Of a DNA stretch of 32,408 nucleotides, positions 29,095 through 32,408 are shown piece by piece. A program made the translations under genes and the position numbers. Below the pieces are notes generated by a model. That model was not told the DNA's origin. It was given only the letters and a program-made list of their open reading frames with translations, and did no database searches. The number at the start of each line of letters is the position of its first letter. The stretch's first letter is position 1. Source of the stretch: an uncultured Alphaproteobacteria bacterium (GTDB taxonomy: Bacteria > Pseudomonadota > Alphaproteobacteria > CAIYWZ01); assembly GCA_903930075.1 (NCBI GenBank), contig CAIYWZ010000095.1, positions 1 through 32,408 of the forward strand. The letters are read 5' to 3'.

Positions 29095-31335
29095 ATGACG
29101 AATATTTCCCCATATACCGGCGACATTAAAGATTTGAAAATTACGAGCGCTTTAGAAGAGCGATATCTCTCCTATGCCCTTTCAACAATCCTTTCAAGAT
29201 CGCTTCCCGATGTCAGAGATGGACTCAAACCTGTTCATCGGCGCCTTTTATTTGCCATGCGTGAACTTAAACTCAATCCTAAGAACGGCTTCAAAAAATG
29301 CGCCCGTGTTGTGGGGGACGTGATTGGTAAATACCACCCCCATGGAGATGTTGCGGTGTATGAAACGTTGGTGCGCCTTGCCCAGGATTTTTCACTGCGT
29401 TATCCATTGATTGAAGGCCAGGGCAACTTTGGAAATATTGATGGAGATAATCCAGCGGCGATGCGTTATACAGAAGCCAGGCTCACAGAGCTTGCAGAAG
29501 TTTTAATGGATGGACTTGATCAAAATGCTGTGGATTTTAAACCAACCTATGATGGAAGTGAAGAAGAACCCGTTGTTTTCCCCTGTCTTTTTCCCAATTT
29601 GCTTGCCAATGGATCCAATGGAATTGCCGTTGGCATGGCCACAAGTATTCCCCCCCACAATCTTGGTGAGTTGGTTGAAGGATTGATTCATTTAATTGAT
29701 CATCCAGAGGCAACGTCAAAAGATTTAACAAACTTTATTAAAGGCCCTGATTTTCCAACCGGTGGCGTTTTGGTGGAAACCCATTCGAATATTTTAAATG
29801 CTTACGAAACAGGCAAGGGATCGTTTCGTTTAAGAGCCACCTATGAGATTGAAGACATCAAAATGGGTGGATATCAAATTATTATCACCCAAATTCCCTA
29901 TCAGGTTCAAAAAACAAAGCTGATTCAAAAAATTGCTGACATTATCGAGACCAAAAAAATCCCTCTTTTGGTGGATATTAGAGATGAATCGTCAGAAGAT
30001 ATTCGCATTGTTTTGATTCCAAAAACCAAACAAACCAATCCTTTGCAGTTGATGGAATCTCTATTTCGGCAAACAGAGCTTGAGATTAGATATCCCTTAA
30101 ATATGAACGTTGTCGATGGGATGACGCCCAAACTCATGTCTTTAAAGGAAGTTTTGCAGGCGTATCTGGCCCATCGTTTATCTGTTCTTCTTAGAGTTTA
30201 CACCTATAAATTGAATCAAATCAATCATAGGCTTGAAATTTTAAATGGTCTTTTGATTGTTTATCTGAACTTAGATGAAATCATTCAAATCATCAGGGAA
30301 GAAGATCATCCCAAAGAAGTGATGATGAAAAGATGGAGTTTGAGCGATATTCAAGCAGAATCAATTTTAAATACGCGGCTTCGTTCTTTACGTAAACTTG
30401 AGGAAATGGAAATCCGAAAAGAGCTGGATGACCTTTCAAAACAAAAAGATGCGCTTGAGAAAACCCTTGCAACGCCCCGTTTGCAATGGAAGGAAATCGA
30501 AAAGAGTCTGCGCGGTATTTTGAAGAATTTTGGTCAAGAAACCGCTCTTGGGAAAAGGCGTACGGTTTTTGGAGAAATCCCTGAGATTGAGGTTGTATCC
30601 GGGGAAGCCGAAATTGAAAAAGAGCCTGTGACTATTATTTTGTCGAAAAAAGGATGGCTGCGTTGCATCAAGGGACATGAACCCCAAAAGGATGACTCAG
30701 GCAAATATAAAGAAGGCGACAGTGAGAAGTTTGTTTTACACGCGCACACAAACGATAAAATTATATTTTTTTCAAGCCTTGGGAAAAGTTATACCTTGTT
30801 TGGGGATAAATTGCCAAAGGGCAGGGGGTTTGGAGAATCCATTAATCTTCTTTTTGACTTTAAACCTGACGAAACGGCCATTGGAATGTATACATTTAAC
30901 CAAGGCGATAAATATTTGATCGCCTCAGATGCAGGGCGTGGATTCGTCATTGATGCTTCAGAGTTGATATCCAGTACAAAAAACGGAAAGAATATTTTAA
31001 GTTTAGATGCAAAACAAACGGCTTTATGTTGCTTGAAACAAACCCAAAAATGGGTGGCGCTCATTGGCGAAAACAGAAAAATTCTCATTTTAGACGTGAA
31101 CGAAATTCCCAAGATGCAAAAAGGAAAAGGCGTCACGTTACAAAAACTGATCAATTGCAAAATCAATGATATCCGTTTCCTAGACCTTGCCTTAGGCCTG
31201 AAATGGAAAACAGGTGAACGCGTGCGTCATGAAACAGATCTCATGCCCTGGGTCGGCAAACGCGCCCAAACCGGACGCCTTGCTCCAACCGGATTTCCAA
31301 GGTCAAATCGATTTGATGAGATGCTTGAAAAATAA
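29095..31335 (+). CDS. parC: DNA topoisomerase IV subunit A
   Basis: [37 protein letters not shown], active-site region [32 protein letters not shown]; length typical of alphaproteobacterial ParC. Confidence 0.96.
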   Translation: MTNISPYTGDIKDLKITSALEERYLSYALSTILSRSLPDVRDGLKPVHRRLLFAMRELKLNPKNGFKKCARVVGDVIGKYHPHGDVAVYETLVRLAQDFSLRYPLIEGQGNFGNIDGDNPAAMRYTEARLTELAEVLMDGLDQNAVDFKPTYDGSEEEPVVFPCLFPNLLANGSNGIAVGMATSIPPHNLGELVEGLIHLIDHPEATSKDLTNFIKGPDFPTGGVLVETHSNILNAYETGKGSFRLRATYEIEDIKMGGYQIIITQIPYQVQKTKLIQKIADIIETKKIPLLVDIRDESSEDIRIVLIPKTKQTNPLQLMESLFRQTELEIRYPLNMNVVDGMTPKLMSLKEVLQAYLAHRLSVLLRVYTYKLNQINHRLEILNGLLIVYLNLDEIIQIIREEDHPKEVMMKRWSLSDIQAESILNTRLRSLRKLEEMEIRKELDDLSKQKDALEKTLATPRLQWKEIEKSLRGILKNFGQETALGKRRTVFGEIPEIEVVSGEAEIEKEPVTIILSKKGWLRCIKGHEPQKDDSGKYKEGDSEKFVLHAHTNDKIIFFSSLGKSYTLFGDKLPKGRGFGESINLLFDFKPDETAIGMYTFNQGDKYLIASDAGRGFVIDASELISSTKNGKNILSLDAKQTALCCLKQTQKWVALIGENRKILILDVNEIPKMQKGKGVTLQKLINCKINDIRFLDLALGLKWKTGERVRHETDLMPWVGKRAQTGRLAPTGFPRSNRFDEMLEK

Positions 31336-31432
31336 ACTTGCAGAAAAATTAAAAGTGTATTTAAAATAAAAAGGATTCAGAAAAGGGTTCTTTAAATTTT
31401 TTGGTCATTTTTATATACATTAGGAGAATAAT

Positions 31433-31852
31433 ATGTCGTTTAAACAAGAAAAATATCCGCAACTTATGGTTTATCTTACTGTTCGCAATTGCGAAAATTC
31501 TATTGAATTTTATAAAAAAGCTTTTGGGTTTGTTCTTTGTAATTCAATGGTAGGGGAAGATGGTACAATTTTTCATGCAGAACTTAAATATGGAGATGCC
31601 TTTGTGATGATGGCACCTGAAGGGGCATGGAATGATACAATTCATAAAGCTCCCGTCACCCTTGGCGTTGCAGCTTCAACAGTTTTTTATGTGTACACCC
31701 AAGATGTTGATGCTTTTTATCAGCAAGCTATTGCCGCTGGTGCGAAATCTATTCTCGAGCCTCAAGATAGCTCCTGGGAAGATCGATTTTGTCGTATTAT
31801 GGATCCAGAAGGATACGAATGGATGTTTGCAACGTTTTTGGGAAAGAAATAA
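31433..31852 (+). CDS. VOC family protein (glyoxalase/PhnB-like)
   Basis: MVYLTVRNCENSIEFYKKAFGFVL ... FHAELKYGDAFVMMAPE ... VYTQDVDAFYQQAIAAGAKSILEPQDSSWEDRFCRIMDPEGYEWMFA. Confidence 0.93.
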   Translation: MSFKQEKYPQLMVYLTVRNCENSIEFYKKAFGFVLCNSMVGEDGTIFHAELKYGDAFVMMAPEGAWNDTIHKAPVTLGVAASTVFYVYTQDVDAFYQQAIAAGAKSILEPQDSSWEDRFCRIMDPEGYEWMFATFLGKK

Positions 31853-31867
31853 CCATTTTTAAATTGC

Positions 31868-31910
31868 AAAATCCCGTGAATTATGATATATATAATCATG
31901 AGGGGATTTT
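31868..31910. other. Imperfect hairpin/palindrome upstream of the 3' Rpn-family gene
   Basis: Perfect outer arms AAAATCCC (31868-31875) and GGGATTTT (31903-31910) around an AT-rich, partly self-complementary centre (ATTATGATATATATAATCAT). Confidence 0.5.
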
Positions 31911-31929
31911 ATGAGGGAATGGGCACAAA

Positions 31930-32408
31930 ATGATAGACCTAGAAGGACAGATTTTTGGTAAGACCACCTACGATCCGCTTTTTAAGCGGGTTTTGAACGA
32001 GGAACATCTGCGGTCGTCGTTTTTTAAGGCCTTTTTACCGGGCCTCCACGTGGAATCGTCTCAAAGGCTCGATGATCACATGAATCCGTTGCAGGAATTA
32101 CAGAATTTGCGGGGGTTTTTGCAGGATCCAAATTCCAAGGCGGCGGTGGACTTTTTGCGGCAGAATCCGGATGTTTATGATGGAGTTACTCCTGAAATTG
32201 GCTTTCTTTTAAAGGGTTTTGGAGAGCATTTTGATGATTTGCAAAAGGCGTTCCCGAAACCACGATACAACGGGCTCATGGATTTTGCCTGCAGACTTGA
32301 TAATGGCGAGTATGCGCTGATTGAAATGCAAGTCTACCCCGAAAACACCTTTGACAAAAGGGCTTTGGCCTATATTGCAGCCTTTTATGGCGGCCAGCTT
32401 TTCCAAGG
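31930..32408 (+). CDS. Rpn family / PD-(D/E)XK nuclease transposase-like protein, N-terminal part (3' end outside window)
   Basis: Not in the ORF track because it runs off the window. Translation MIDLEGQIFGKTTYDPLFKRVLNEEHLRSSFFKAFLPG...PRYNGLMDFACRLDNGEYALIEMQVYPENTFDKRALAYIAAFYGGQLFQ contains 'YDPLFKRVL' and the catalytic-type D...EMQ pattern. Confidence 0.85.
   Translation, partial: MIDLEGQIFGKTTYDPLFKRVLNEEHLRSSFFKAFLPGLHVESSQRLDDHMNPLQELQNLRGFLQDPNSKAAVDFLRQNPDVYDGVTPEIGFLLKGFGEHFDDLQKAFPKPRYNGLMDFACRLDNGEYALIEMQVYPENTFDKRALAYIAAFYGGQLFQ

Noticed and set aside
1-32408. CRISPR array, toxin-antitoxin pair, restriction-modification or prophage module.
   Set aside because: No regularly spaced direct repeats, no recognisable TA, methylase/endonuclease or phage proteins; only the Rpn-family fragments at the edges are mobile-like.

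Overview
This 32.4 kb window is AT-rich, densely packed bacterial DNA. It looks alphaproteobacterial and host-associated; Holosporales/Rickettsiales-like is my inference from protein style, not a measured placement. Most of it is ordinary housekeeping: rplY-pth-ychF, rpoH, pmbA, a BON lipoprotein, pfkA-ygfZ, prmC-prfA, a four-gene sugar ABC importer, fdxA, an M16 peptidase, hemE, engB, yidC, plsY, rlmB, recO, parC and a VOC protein. The most notable content is: (i) a head-to-tail pair of ~1024-aa LplT-PlsC-AAS fusion proteins whose adenylation domain is degenerate and truncated in the same way in both copies; (ii) two secreted orphan proteins with effector-like traits, one built from nested internal duplications and one with a KKRKR nuclear-localisation-like cluster just after its signal peptide; (iii) Rpn/PD-(D/E)XK 'transposase-like nuclease' gene fragments in the same orientation at both window ends; (iv) a PfkA with a mixed ATP/PPi specificity signature. 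No rRNA, tRNA, CRISPR array or complete IS element was recognised. I see no convincing new defence or mobile system; the degenerate Aas pair is the best candidate for undescribed biology.
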